From Alistipes sp. UBA934 (GTDB lineage: Bacteria > Bacteroidota > Bacteroidia > Bacteroidales > Rikenellaceae), in the NCBI GenBank assembly GCA_002293535.1, contig DBDK01000008.1, positions 186,001 to 250,000 of the forward strand: a stretch of DNA of 64,000 nt, given 5' to 3'. This document shows positions 17,032-26,051 of this stretch, in pieces. The notes beneath the pieces were generated by a model. It was not told the DNA's origin and searched no databases. It worked only from the letters and a program-made list of their open reading frames with translations. The translations under genes and the position numbers were made by a program. The first letter of the stretch is position 1, and every line of letters starts with the position of its first letter.

Positions 17032-18278
17032 ACCGTTCCGAAATAGAAATTCTTGCTCCCGTTGGCAGCTGGGAATCCCTTGCGGCAGCACTGGACGCTG
17101 GTGCCGACGGAGTATATTTCGGAGTCGAAGGATTAAATATGCGAGCCGCGTCATCGGCCAACTTTACGCTGAACGATTTGGGTGAAATCGTACGACAAGC
17201 ACGGGCTGCCGGAGCAAAAACCCGACTGACACTCAACACCATAGTCTACGACGAAGAGGTGTCGTCGATGCGCCGGATAATCGATGCCGCGGTGGCAGAA
17301 GGAGTGGATGCGGTGATTGCCTCAGATCAATCGGCAATTCTTTATGCACGCGAAAAGGGGCTGGAAGTGCATATTTCGACGCAACTGAACGTCTCGAACA
17401 CGGAAACGCTGAAATTCTACGCACAATGGGCTGACACTGTGGTGCTTGCGAGGGAATTGACACTGGAACAGGTGTCTGTGATCCATCGCGAAATAGAGCA
17501 ACAGAATATTTGCGGGCCAAGCGGGCAACAGGTTAAAATAGAGATGTTTGCGCACGGTGCGATGTGTATGGCTGTAAGCGGAAAGTGCTACCTGAGTCTG
17601 CACGAAAACGGCCACTCGGCAAATCGCGGGGCGTGTCGTCAATTGTGCAGGCGAGATTGGGAGTTGCGCGACAGGGAAACCGGCGAAGGAATTGCTGTGG
17701 ATGAGCGTTGGTTGCTCTCTCCCAAGGACTTATGCACGCTACCTTTTCTCGACAGGATGCTCGATGCAGGCGCGCGGGTGCTGAAAATAGAGGGTCGGGC
17801 GCGCTCGGCCGAGTATGTGAAGCGAGTGGTGGAGGTGTATAAGGAAGCGGTTGAAGCTGTGGTCGAAGGCTCAGATGGTGGGTTTTCACAGGATCGCATA
17901 GAAGTATGGATAGGGCGACTCGGAGAGGTGTTCAATCGCGGATTTTGGGGCGGATATTATCTGGGTGCGCCGGTGCCGGAACTGAGCAAAAAATATGGTT
18001 CGTCGGCAACGAAGCGAAAGGTCTATGTGGGCAAGGTTACCAATTTTTTCAAACAAATATCTGTGGCTGAGGTGCTTGTGGAAGCAGCTGAATTGGAATC
18101 CGGCAGAGATGTTGTTGTGTTGGGGGAGACGACAGGTGCGGCGGAAATTCCGGCAGTGGAGGTCTTTGTGGCCGAACAGCCAGCCGAAGTGGCCTTGCAG
18201 GGAGTTTATTGCTCCATAAAGACAACGACAATGCTGAGACGGGGAGACAAACTTTATAAAATTGTGGAAAATGTTTAG
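17028..18278 (+). CDS. U32 peptidase family protein (TrhP/RlhA-like)
   Basis: 416 residues. It starts with the family pattern EILAPVGSWESLAAAL-AGADGVYFG and carries the hallmark FAHGAMCMAVSGKCYLS with further cysteines in GACRQLCRR. Characterised relatives are not general proteases but take part in RNA hydroxylation (TrhP on tRNA uridine 34, RlhA on 23S rRNA). The conserved Cys set and size agree with TrhP-type members; which RNA is modified here is open. Overlaps the polyprenyl synthase gene by ATGA and the next gene by 8 bases. Confidence 0.88.
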   Translation: MNRSEIEILAPVGSWESLAAALDAGADGVYFGVEGLNMRAASSANFTLNDLGEIVRQARAAGAKTRLTLNTIVYDEEVSSMRRIIDAAVAEGVDAVIASDQSAILYAREKGLEVHISTQLNVSNTETLKFYAQWADTVVLARELTLEQVSVIHREIEQQNICGPSGQQVKIEMFAHGAMCMAVSGKCYLSLHENGHSANRGACRQLCRRDWELRDRETGEGIAVDERWLLSPKDLCTLPFLDRMLDAGARVLKIEGRARSAEYVKRVVEVYKEAVEAVVEGSDGGFSQDRIEVWIGRLGEVFNRGFWGGYYLGAPVPELSKKYGSSATKRKVYVGKVTNFFKQISVAEVLVEAAELESGRDVVVLGETTGAAEIPAVEVFVAEQPAEVALQGVYCSIKTTTMLRRGDKLYKIVENV

Positions 18279-19653
18279 CAAAGAAACCTACATCGGGCGT
18301 CGTAAAGTACTGATGCAGAAACTGCAAGGCCGTGGAATCGTACTGTTGCCGGGTAACAGTGAGGCGCCGATCAACTATCACGCTAACACATATCGTTTCA
18401 GACAGGACAGCACCTTTCTGTACTATTTCGGCTTGCCAATATCTGATCTTGTCGGAATCATAGATACCGATACAGGAGAAGCCACGCTGTTTGGAGACGA
18501 CTTTACGGTGGAAGACATAATCTGGATGGGGCCGCAACCCAGAGTGGTGGAATTAGCTGAACAGGTGGGTGTTAAACATACGGCGCCGCTCGCAAAACTC
18601 GAACCAGCCATTGCCGAAGCAGTCGCAAGAGGTCGTGAAATTCACATACTGCGCCCCTATAGAGGCGACACGAGACTAATGCTGGAGAAAATAGTGCCAG
18701 ATGCGTTTCTCGCCCCGTCGGAGATGCTGATACAAGCAGTGGTGGCCCAACGGGATAAAAAATCGGCAGAAGAGATAGCGGAGATAGAAAAAGCTTGCGC
18801 AATTGGCCACGAAATGCACCTAACGGCGATGAAAATGTGCCACCCAAGAGCACAGGAGCGCGAAATTGCCGGTGCAATCGAAGTAATAGCATTGATGAAA
18901 GGCTGGGGAACGTCGTTCCATTCGATTGTGTCGCAACACGGGGAGACGCTACATAATCACAGCTATAACGGAATACTAAAAGAGGGTCGGATGTTACTGG
19001 TAGACGCTGGTGCTGAGTCGGTTAGCAACTATTGCAGCGACTTCACGCGAACAACGCCCGTGAGTGGAAAGTTTACGACCAAACAAAAAGAAATTTACGA
19101 CATAGTGCTGGCGGCGAACAACCACGCTTTCAGCGTCTCGGCGCCGGAGATCAGATACGTGGATGTGCACTTGGCGGCAGCGAGAATAATCGTCGAAGGG
19201 CTGAAGGAGCTGGGATTGGTGAAAGGCGATGTGGAAAAGGCGGTCAGTGCCGGCACCCACGCATTATTTATGCCACACGGGCTGGGTCACCAAATGGGAC
19301 TCGATGTGCACGATATGGAGAATCTGGGTGAGCAATATGTGGGCTACGATGCCGAAACGCCACGCTCGAAACATCCCTCGTGCAGCGCCTGCAGAATGGG
19401 ACGGAGGCTCGAAGCAGGGATGGTGGTGACGGTAGAACCGGGCATCTATTTTGTTCCCGAACTGATAGCAAAATGGCGCACGGAAAGCACCTGTGCCGAA
19501 TTTGTGAACTTCGCAGCCGTGGAGAAATATCTCGATTTCGGAGGAATCCGACTGGAGGACGATATGCTGATCACGGAGACCGGCAATCGTCTACTGGGTA
19601 AGCGATTACCAATCACAACCGAGGAGGTGGAAGCGGCTATTCTTCCATCCTGA
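18271..19653 (+). CDS. Xaa-Pro aminopeptidase (aminopeptidase P family)
   Basis: 460 residues from the ATG at 18271; a TTG at 18262 in the same frame is less likely. The N-terminal creatinase-like domain (to about 165) precedes a pita-bread catalytic domain with all five metal ligands: Asp246, Asp257, His340, Glu389 and Glu429. It removes N-terminal residues before proline, in the cytoplasm since there is no signal peptide. The start overlaps the U32 gene by 8 bases. Its last 17 bases overlap the convergent DUF4251 gene. Confidence 0.93.
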   Translation: MFSKETYIGRRKVLMQKLQGRGIVLLPGNSEAPINYHANTYRFRQDSTFLYYFGLPISDLVGIIDTDTGEATLFGDDFTVEDIIWMGPQPRVVELAEQVGVKHTAPLAKLEPAIAEAVARGREIHILRPYRGDTRLMLEKIVPDAFLAPSEMLIQAVVAQRDKKSAEEIAEIEKACAIGHEMHLTAMKMCHPRAQEREIAGAIEVIALMKGWGTSFHSIVSQHGETLHNHSYNGILKEGRMLLVDAGAESVSNYCSDFTRTTPVSGKFTTKQKEIYDIVLAANNHAFSVSAPEIRYVDVHLAAARIIVEGLKELGLVKGDVEKAVSAGTHALFMPHGLGHQMGLDVHDMENLGEQYVGYDAETPRSKHPSCSACRMGRRLEAGMVVTVEPGIYFVPELIAKWRTESTCAEFVNFAAVEKYLDFGGIRLEDDMLITETGNRLLGKRLPITTEEVEAAILPS

Positions 19654-20146
19654 GGATCTCGAAATCGGGATCCAGGTCGATCATACCAGAGAACGTTATG
19701 CCCTGACGCCGTAGCGCCAAAACGTTCAGTTGAACCTCGCCCGTCGGATAGATAGTCAGCGTGTAAGTGAAATTGTCATCGGGAGTCTGCGCACCGAATT
19801 CGATTATGCGCCGGCCTTTCCTACCCTCCTTCTCGGTGTAATTTATCATTTGAGACTCGAAATTCAGTCCCGCATCGCCTCCATACGACACACCGTAAGC
19901 ACGACCAAAATAAGGCAAATAAGACTCAACCCGGTCACCGATCACCGAAACATAATAGACATTGTCCAGCATAAACGAAGGTGCCGACATCGGATATACC
20001 CTGTTGAAATCGACCTTGTAGAGCCGTTTGTCCAGCATTTCGCTAACAAGCGCACTTGTTACCTCATCGACGGGCTTTTTCTTTGCCTCAGCGACGGCAG
20101 CCACACAGGCCACCGTCGTGAGAAGTACTAAAATTAACCTTTTCAT
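19637..20146 (-). CDS. DUF4251 secreted protein
   Basis: 169 residues with a signal peptide (hydrophobic to about residue 20, ending AEA). The rest fits the Bacteroidales DUF4251 family: a Y-P-M-S-A-P-S-F segment, a G-R-A-Y-G-V-S-Y-G-G-D-A-G-L-N-F segment and a middle Y-T-L-T-I-Y-P-T-G-E strand. Function unknown, probably periplasmic. Its start lies 5 bases after a TACCTTTG box; the 3' end overlaps the aminopeptidase gene by 17 bases. Confidence 0.85.
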   Translation of the reverse strand: MKRLILVLLTTVACVAAVAEAKKKPVDEVTSALVSEMLDKRLYKVDFNRVYPMSAPSFMLDNVYYVSVIGDRVESYLPYFGRAYGVSYGGDAGLNFESQMINYTEKEGRKGRRIIEFGAQTPDDNFTYTLTIYPTGEVQLNVLALRRQGITFSGMIDLDPDFEILRMEE

Positions 20147-20151
20147 ACCCG

Positions 20152-20159
20152 CAAAGGTA
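20152..20159 (-). promoter_or_regulatory. Promoter box for the DUF4251 gene (TACCTTTG)
   Basis: TACCTTTG followed by five bases and the ATG at 20146 on the minus strand, so the transcript would be close to leaderless. No upstream TTG at the usual distance. Confidence 0.55.
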
Positions 20160-20176
20160 CAAAAAACCTGCCAAAC

Positions 20177-22342
20177 TTATTGAGCGATAGTGGTGACGTT
20201 GAAGTTTTGATTATGTTCGTCATTGCTCAATTGAGCTTCCCACATTTCGCTTTGGCTAATAGCCATAGTCAGAGTGAGCAGCATATCGTCGCCGTTGGCC
20301 TGTCTTTGCTGGCCACAGTACAACTCAATCAGTTCAAGGTTCTGACTAATGTCCAACGTAGCGATTCTGTTAGAGTAGCACATTAGCCTCTCCAGTTTAG
20401 TAAGATTACCGATGTCCAACGTGGAGAGATTATTGTTGCGACAAAATAGACCTACTAATTCAGTGTTGTGGCTGACATCCAAAGTGGTGAGATCACACAT
20501 TATGCATTCTAATCCTGTTAGTTTGGTGTTTTGATCGAGATTCAACGAGGCTAAACTCAATCCACTGCAAGACAAGCTATTCAATTCAACATTTTGGCGA
20601 ACATCTAACGAGGTAAGTCCACTGTAACCACATTCCAGACCTCTCAAGTTAGAGTTGTGGCTAAGATCCAATGAAGTAAGATCATCATTATGGCTACAAA
20701 ACAAGGTCTCCAAAGCGGCGTTTTGACTGACGTCCAAGGTAGAGAGTCTATTTTGCCGGCAAATTAAAAATTTTAACTCGGTATTCTGACTGACATTTAA
20801 TGAGGCTATTTCATTTCTATCACAGGATAGGTACTCCAATGCACTATTTTGACGAATGTCTAATGAAGTCAGGTTATTATCATCGCATCGCAAAGTTTTC
20901 AGAGCAGAATTTTGACTGACATCCAGCGTAGAGAGTTCGTTTCGACTACACGACAACCATTCTAATGCGGAGAAAATTTCAATGCCGTCGAGTGAGTGGA
21001 TACCCATACTGCCAACATATATATCAAGACTGATCGTGGTCACCACCGCGCATTCTTCGCGAGATAGAATGTTGTCATCATTGGTGTCGAACTTCTCGCA
21101 ATATGACTTGAACACAGGATCGGTCATAAAACTGAAGCCATCCCAAACACTGGTCGATACAAACTCGGCACGAACCTCGACAGCTCCGTCAGGCATTGTG
21201 AAAGTGTTATCGGCAGCGATCGAAACGCCGCCGGATACAACAACCCACCGGTCGAACCTGTATCCCTCGTCGGCCATAGCCGTAAGTTTAACAGACGTGC
21301 CCTCCATCGCCTGAACGTAGTCGGCAGAAGCAGTACCATTATCGCCACTGGTGACAGTTACCTCATAAGCCGGAGCAAATTCGGCACGAATTTCAACATT
21401 GGCGGAAGGCATCAGGAAGGTGTTGTTGGTGATGTCGATAGACACCTCTCCCTCTACAACAACCCACTGTTTGAACAAATATCCGACAATAGGCGTCGCA
21501 ACAAGAGTGACGACATCGCCCTCGACAGCTTCTTCGACGCTTGCCTGAACCGAACCGCCATCACCACCGGTGACCGTAACAGTATACGTCGGCACCGGAG
21601 CGATCTCGAATTCTACGCGAATCTCAACATCCTCATCGGGCATAACAAACGAATTCTGCTCGTCGATAGTCACGCCTCCGGAGATCACTATCCACTCTTT
21701 GAACTGATAACCGACGGCAGGAATAGCCGTGAGGTGAACCAACGTGCTGCCATCCTCCATCTCCTCAAGATCGATAGAATAAGAACCATTGCCGCCACTG
21801 GTCACGGTAACGCCATACTGCTGAGGATCATCGGGATTTTCTGGTTCGTCGCCGGGACGTGGCTGATAGTCGCCATCCTCCTTAGCCTCCTCGACAGTAC
21901 GGGGATCCTGAGTTACAACGATCTCCTGAACCGTCTCACCACTTCTTATAACTATGATAGCCGAGCGTTTATCACCTGTAGTGTTATTATCAAGCACCAC
22001 TGTGAGTGAGTACTCACCTGCAACACCACCGACAGCCTCATTGTTGGTACCGCTCATAAACACACGCAACCACGGCTCGGCGCGCGTCACACCACTTAAA
22101 GCCAGCGTCCAAGCCTCGGTAGTGGTAAACGACAAACGGGCAGCGTCCTGAGGTTCATCGTCATAAACGACCATCCTGGCCGCGCCGCCCGTGAGCACTA
22201 TTTCTCCGGATTCGTCGGGATTATCGGGTAAAGGGTTTTGCTTTTCGGGTTCATCACCCTTGATGTTTTTATCCACATCAACAGTACAGGCAGGTATGGA
22301 CAAAAGCATACAAGCCGTCACAAATAACAGAAGTTTTTTCAT
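20177..22342 (-). CDS. BACON - beta-repeat - leucine-rich-repeat lipoprotein
   Basis: 721 residues from the ATG at 22342, chosen because MKKLLLF begins a lipoprotein signal (IPAC, Cys19) and a TATATTTG box lies 18 bases upstream; the frame is open 18 codons further. Order of parts: BACON-like domain (about 45-150), three InlB-B-type repeats (each beginning YxVTVT-G-G and ending in an R-A/V-E-F strand), an EF-hand-like DTNDDNILSREE loop, then about ten 21-residue LRRs of the form LxxLxCxxNxLxxLDVSxN. Likely a surface-exposed adhesion or sensing protein. Two shorter paralogues are at 40919 and 47829. It is transcribed in the same direction as the large cluster upstream but has its own promoter. 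Confidence 0.88.
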   Translation of the reverse strand: MKKLLLFVTACMLLSIPACTVDVDKNIKGDEPEKQNPLPDNPDESGEIVLTGGAARMVVYDDEPQDAARLSFTTTEAWTLALSGVTRAEPWLRVFMSGTNNEAVGGVAGEYSLTVVLDNNTTGDKRSAIIVIRSGETVQEIVVTQDPRTVEEAKEDGDYQPRPGDEPENPDDPQQYGVTVTSGGNGSYSIDLEEMEDGSTLVHLTAIPAVGYQFKEWIVISGGVTIDEQNSFVMPDEDVEIRVEFEIAPVPTYTVTVTGGDGGSVQASVEEAVEGDVVTLVATPIVGYLFKQWVVVEGEVSIDITNNTFLMPSANVEIRAEFAPAYEVTVTSGDNGTASADYVQAMEGTSVKLTAMADEGYRFDRWVVVSGGVSIAADNTFTMPDGAVEVRAEFVSTSVWDGFSFMTDPVFKSYCEKFDTNDDNILSREECAVVTTISLDIYVGSMGIHSLDGIEIFSALEWLSCSRNELSTLDVSQNSALKTLRCDDNNLTSLDIRQNSALEYLSCDRNEIASLNVSQNTELKFLICRQNRLSTLDVSQNAALETLFCSHNDDLTSLDLSHNSNLRGLECGYSGLTSLDVRQNVELNSLSCSGLSLASLNLDQNTKLTGLECIMCDLTTLDVSHNTELVGLFCRNNNLSTLDIGNLTKLERLMCYSNRIATLDISQNLELIELYCGQQRQANGDDMLLTLTMAISQSEMWEAQLSNDEHNQNFNVTTIAQ

Positions 22343-22360
22343 TTCGTTTGGAGTTTGCTG

Positions 22361-22368
22361 CAAATATA
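22361..22368 (-). promoter_or_regulatory. Promoter box for the LRR lipoprotein (TATATTTG)
   Basis: TATATTTG on the minus strand, 18 bases before the ATG at 22342. It separates this gene from the operon that ends at 22400. Confidence 0.5.
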
Positions 22369-22399
22369 GCGAGTTTTTTAGATTTTTATTGCGCAAACT

Positions 22400-24649
22400 C
22401 TACCACACAATCAACATATTATTACCCTTGGTCATCTGCTGACCCAAAGTAAATCCTACTGAAATCGTAAAAGCACTCATCTTGAAAGGAGTCGATTGTT
22501 TGAATTCACCAGATTTCGACACGAAATGATATTTGCCGGAATAGAAGCTCTGACCGATTCGGATATTCGCATTGAAATTCGGAATACGAGACATCACTTC
22601 AACCCCGAAAAACCCTTCGTTTCCACTTATCATACTCGTCGAAAGAGTCTTAGACAGGTCGGGATTCCACGCATAACTGACCAAAGCGGCAACACCCAGG
22701 CGTCTATAGAAGTAGCCTCCTACACGAAATTCCCCGTTTATGAGAAGGCAGCTTGCCGAAAACATATAATTGGAATATTCCATACCCTCCTCGTTCAATT
22801 CCGAGTCGATGATCGTGCCTTTGAAGGCTTTGTTCACCTGAAACACCGAAGCGCGAAGTATCGAAGTGGAGAGTCCCGGTGCGATGTTGAATTGACCCAG
22901 GTCAATATCGGCCATCAGGTTGTAGTATTCTGCGCTCGTACCATTGTCGAATCTTGTTTTCAATTTGGGTTTTGTCAGGTAATAGGTTCCTGCAAGAGCG
23001 GTAAACGTCCCGCGAGAGTAGATCGGCAGAACGACCTCGTCATCATCGCTATTGTGCTTAACACGCAGAGAGTACCGTTTGATCTTATCTCCTTTGGGTT
23101 TTATGCGATACTCTCCAAAGGGCAGCAGAAACTCCTGAGGAGTAATAGCCGTTATCGTATCGTTTCTACCGGTGAGCGTAAATTGCAGATCTCCCTTTTC
23201 GCTCAATATTTTTATAGGATGCACCGGCTCCAAATTAAAATCGAAGATCAGGTCCTGATCTGAGGCTCTATCGACGAAGACATTTCGCCTTTGATCTCCA
23301 TATCCGGCCAGTTTGATCGCTATTGTATTTTGTCCCTCCAGAAGAGGAGTCACAAGAGGCGTATAACCGATTTTTGTATCGTTAAGAAAGACCTCTGCGC
23401 CTGCCGGACTACTCTTGACTTCATACTCCTTGAATCGGGACATTGACAACAGGTAATCTATCTCACCACCCTCCTCTATCGTGATGGTCTGACTTCCGAC
23501 ATCTGCCAAAAAGCCGTCTTTCTCAAACCTGATAATGTGCCTTCCGGTCGGAACCTCTTTTTTGAATATGGGCACAGTACCGATCTCCCTGTCTCCAAGA
23601 AAAACGGTAGCGCCGGAAGAGTTGCCCTTGTCGGTGATAGACAGATACCCGGAAATCGGCTTGAGAATAACGGTATGAACATTAGAATGCCCCTGCTCAA
23701 CATCTATTTTGCTCGAATAATCGCGAAAATTTTCCAAACTTACGTAGATGTCGTGGCTTCCTACAGGCATAGGAATAAATCCATCTTTGTACGGCTTGAA
23801 GAGCTCGACCCGTTGCGCCTCTGCGACGGAGCTCTCATCAGGAAAGGCAAGGCTAATGATTTTTCCACCGACTGTTACGTGAGGATGTGATTTTATCGGA
23901 AACTCGTCCGCAGACTCGACAGCCAAACGCACCAAAGAGAATTGTGGTTTCAACTCTATGTCAATAATATTTGCAGTTCCATCGCCCGGAACAATCACAA
24001 GGGTATCTATAGGATAGTAGTTTTCCTTTGTTATTCGTACCCTGTATTCTCCTTCCTTAAGCTCGATCGGAGAAGATATGGATCGGGGTTGCTCGCCAAC
24101 TCCGAAGTCGGCAAGGGCGTGACTTACATTCGAGCGGAAAAGAACCCTCCCGGAAGGTTCTTTCTCCGACGCCTCCTGTTCGACATTGACCGTCCTGTTC
24201 AACCGACCCATAGTTATTCTGAACGAGCCACTACGGGAATTTTGGGTGTAGTTTTGATCATAGCGAATTCTCAGAGAAGACGCTGTTTGTTCGGCGATGC
24301 TACACCACTGGGGCAAATCCTCCACACTCCAACTGCCTGAAGCTCTCACGGATATTACTCCATAGCCCTCGGAAGACGTGAATATCAAATTTGCAGGAGA
24401 GACGCTCAACACATCTTGCCGGGCCGGAGCAGGATTATTACATTTCTCTATCCAACCATTCAACTCTGCCGTACCGTTAGCAGGTTTGTCTGGGCAATTC
24501 TGAGCACTTTGGAACAACGCTATGGCCTGTCGATAATTTCCCCTTTCATATTGTGCTATACCATTTTTCAATCTGACGCTATAGCACTCCTGCGCAGCTA
24601 CACCGGTACATACAAACAGTAACAGAATAAAAAGTACAAGTTTTTTCAT
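22400..24649 (-). CDS. Secreted TPR/BACON/PEGA-domain protein with C-terminal barrel-like region
   Basis: 749 residues, signal peptide ending VAAQ. Residues 22-70 look like one or two TPR helices pairs (YERGNYRQAIALF). Residues 80-160 are BACON-like (ASGSWSVEDLP). Several PEGA-like beta domains follow; the clearest is S-S-P-A-G-A-E-V-F-L-N-D-T-K-I-G-Y-T-P near 415, with another ending G-R-H-I-I-R-F-E-K-D-G-F. The final 190 residues alternate hydrophobic and polar residues and could be an outer-membrane barrel. PEGA domains usually bind envelope material, so this may be the outer-membrane or surface part of the putative export system. Last gene of the operon, 3 bases after the kinase gene. Confidence 0.75.
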   Translation of the reverse strand: MKKLVLFILLLFVCTGVAAQECYSVRLKNGIAQYERGNYRQAIALFQSAQNCPDKPANGTAELNGWIEKCNNPAPARQDVLSVSPANLIFTSSEGYGVISVRASGSWSVEDLPQWCSIAEQTASSLRIRYDQNYTQNSRSGSFRITMGRLNRTVNVEQEASEKEPSGRVLFRSNVSHALADFGVGEQPRSISSPIELKEGEYRVRITKENYYPIDTLVIVPGDGTANIIDIELKPQFSLVRLAVESADEFPIKSHPHVTVGGKIISLAFPDESSVAEAQRVELFKPYKDGFIPMPVGSHDIYVSLENFRDYSSKIDVEQGHSNVHTVILKPISGYLSITDKGNSSGATVFLGDREIGTVPIFKKEVPTGRHIIRFEKDGFLADVGSQTITIEEGGEIDYLLSMSRFKEYEVKSSPAGAEVFLNDTKIGYTPLVTPLLEGQNTIAIKLAGYGDQRRNVFVDRASDQDLIFDFNLEPVHPIKILSEKGDLQFTLTGRNDTITAITPQEFLLPFGEYRIKPKGDKIKRYSLRVKHNSDDDEVVLPIYSRGTFTALAGTYYLTKPKLKTRFDNGTSAEYYNLMADIDLGQFNIAPGLSTSILRASVFQVNKAFKGTIIDSELNEEGMEYSNYMFSASCLLINGEFRVGGYFYRRLGVAALVSYAWNPDLSKTLSTSMISGNEGFFGVEVMSRIPNFNANIRIGQSFYSGKYHFVSKSGEFKQSTPFKMSAFTISVGFTLGQQMTKGNNMLIVW

Positions 24650-24652
24650 AAT

Positions 24653-26047
24653 CTATTCTTTTAATTCATTGATCTTTTCTGCAAGTTCGGCATCGTACTT
24701 CAGTCTAAGCGCTCTTTCTCCCCAGGCGATTGCCATACTCTTCTCATCCGGGATCTCGAATTCGTCCCACATCTCCAATGCCCCCTGAGCCGTGTTTTTA
24801 TATACTGTGAACAACGAGTCCCGCCGGTTTTCCAGAGCGATTTTTTTTGTTTCCGCCCCCAAACTAAATCTGTCGGCAGAGCTCGTATGCAAATATAGCG
24901 ATTCATACTCATTCGCCTGCTGGTAATTGGTCAGGGCTTCTGAAAAGTAGTCCTCTCCTCGATCCTGATTCTGCTGCGCAAGAGCCATTAAATCAACATA
25001 TATCTTATGATTGGCATCTACCTTAGCGGCTTTTCGTTGCCATAGGCCCAAAGCGACAAGACCGCCCGCAAGTACAATCAAGCCCAGTATTATGATTATG
25101 AAATGGTTCTTTATGATTCTCCTGATATTTCTTTTAATCAGGTCAAAGCGCGGAACAGGGATCAGCGGTTTTTTATTCAGCAGATCGTCCATAAATTCCC
25201 GTATGCTCTGATGGCGGCTTTCGGGCGGGAGGGACATCGCTTTTATAATAGTGCGATTGGCATATTCTGGAATCGACGGACACAAGGCCTTAGGCTCCGT
25301 CATATTCTCCATAGTACGCTCGGTGGCATCCATCGGCTTCTGTCCTGTCAATGTAAAATAGAATACCGCCCCCAAAGAATAGATGTCCGTGTAGGTTCCC
25401 TTTCTGCTCGTTGCCGAGTATTGTTCCAGCGGTGCATATCCTTTTTTCAGAATGGCCGTATGGTTCTGTGTCTTATCGTGGATAAACTCACGTGCCGATC
25501 CGAAATCGATCAAAACGATCTTGTCGTCCGGGGTGATTATTATGTTGTCCGGAGTTATGTCGCGATGAAGGATATTGTTACTGTGAATATAGTCGATAGC
25601 TTCGGAGAGTTGTGCAATGTAATTAACAGCTACAGCATAGTCCATCGCCCCATTCTGTTTCACAAGACCCTGCAGGGTTGTACCCTCGACGAACGACATA
25701 ACAATGTAGGAGGTGCCGTTCTCCTCGAACACGTCGATAACCTCCACTATGTTGGAATGATGAAGCTTTGCCAGAGTCTGGGCTTCGTCTATGAACTTTT
25801 GCTTGAACTTGTCGTAATCCTCCTGTTCGATCCCCTGCAGATGAACCCGACTGGTTTTGGTGTTACGAACACAGTAACCGCTGATAAAGAACTCCTTAAT
25901 GGCGTAGTGTTTATTGAGCGTGTAATGTTTCGCATAATAGGTAATGCCGAAACCTCCCACACCCAGCAATTTCTCTATCTTGTATTTGCCGCTATGCAGG
26001 GTGGCTCCATTAGCCAGCTCTCTAAACTTCAAGCTATTAGTCGCCAT
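24653..26047 (-). CDS. Membrane-anchored Ser/Thr protein kinase (Hanks type)
   Basis: 464 residues. The kinase domain (about 20-290) has a Gly-rich loop GVGGFG (29-34), Lys51, the catalytic HRDITPDN (161-168) and DFG (181-183), so it should be active. A single membrane segment is at about 315-336. The extracytoplasmic tail of about 125 residues has paired helices and a W-G-E-R-A-L-R-L-K-Y segment that suggest TPR-like structure. It sits 4 bases after the other kinase gene. In type VII systems of Firmicutes EssB is a membrane-anchored pseudokinase; this protein has a similar layout but intact catalytic residues, a comparison that is only suggestive. Confidence 0.9.
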   Translation of the reverse strand: MATNSLKFRELANGATLHSGKYKIEKLLGVGGFGITYYAKHYTLNKHYAIKEFFISGYCVRNTKTSRVHLQGIEQEDYDKFKQKFIDEAQTLAKLHHSNIVEVIDVFEENGTSYIVMSFVEGTTLQGLVKQNGAMDYAVAVNYIAQLSEAIDYIHSNNILHRDITPDNIIITPDDKIVLIDFGSAREFIHDKTQNHTAILKKGYAPLEQYSATSRKGTYTDIYSLGAVFYFTLTGQKPMDATERTMENMTEPKALCPSIPEYANRTIIKAMSLPPESRHQSIREFMDDLLNKKPLIPVPRFDLIKRNIRRIIKNHFIIIILGLIVLAGGLVALGLWQRKAAKVDANHKIYVDLMALAQQNQDRGEDYFSEALTNYQQANEYESLYLHTSSADRFSLGAETKKIALENRRDSLFTVYKNTAQGALEMWDEFEIPDEKSMAIAWGERALRLKYDAELAEKINELKE

Positions 26048-26051
26048 ATTA

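Noticed and set aside
18262..18270. TTG start for the aminopeptidase P gene
   Set aside because: The ATG at 18271 gives the normal N-terminus and a plain 8-base overlap with the upstream gene.
22343..22396. Longer N-terminus for the LRR lipoprotein
   Set aside because: The extra 18 codons cross the promoter box and precede a perfect lipoprotein signal; the start at 22342 is better.
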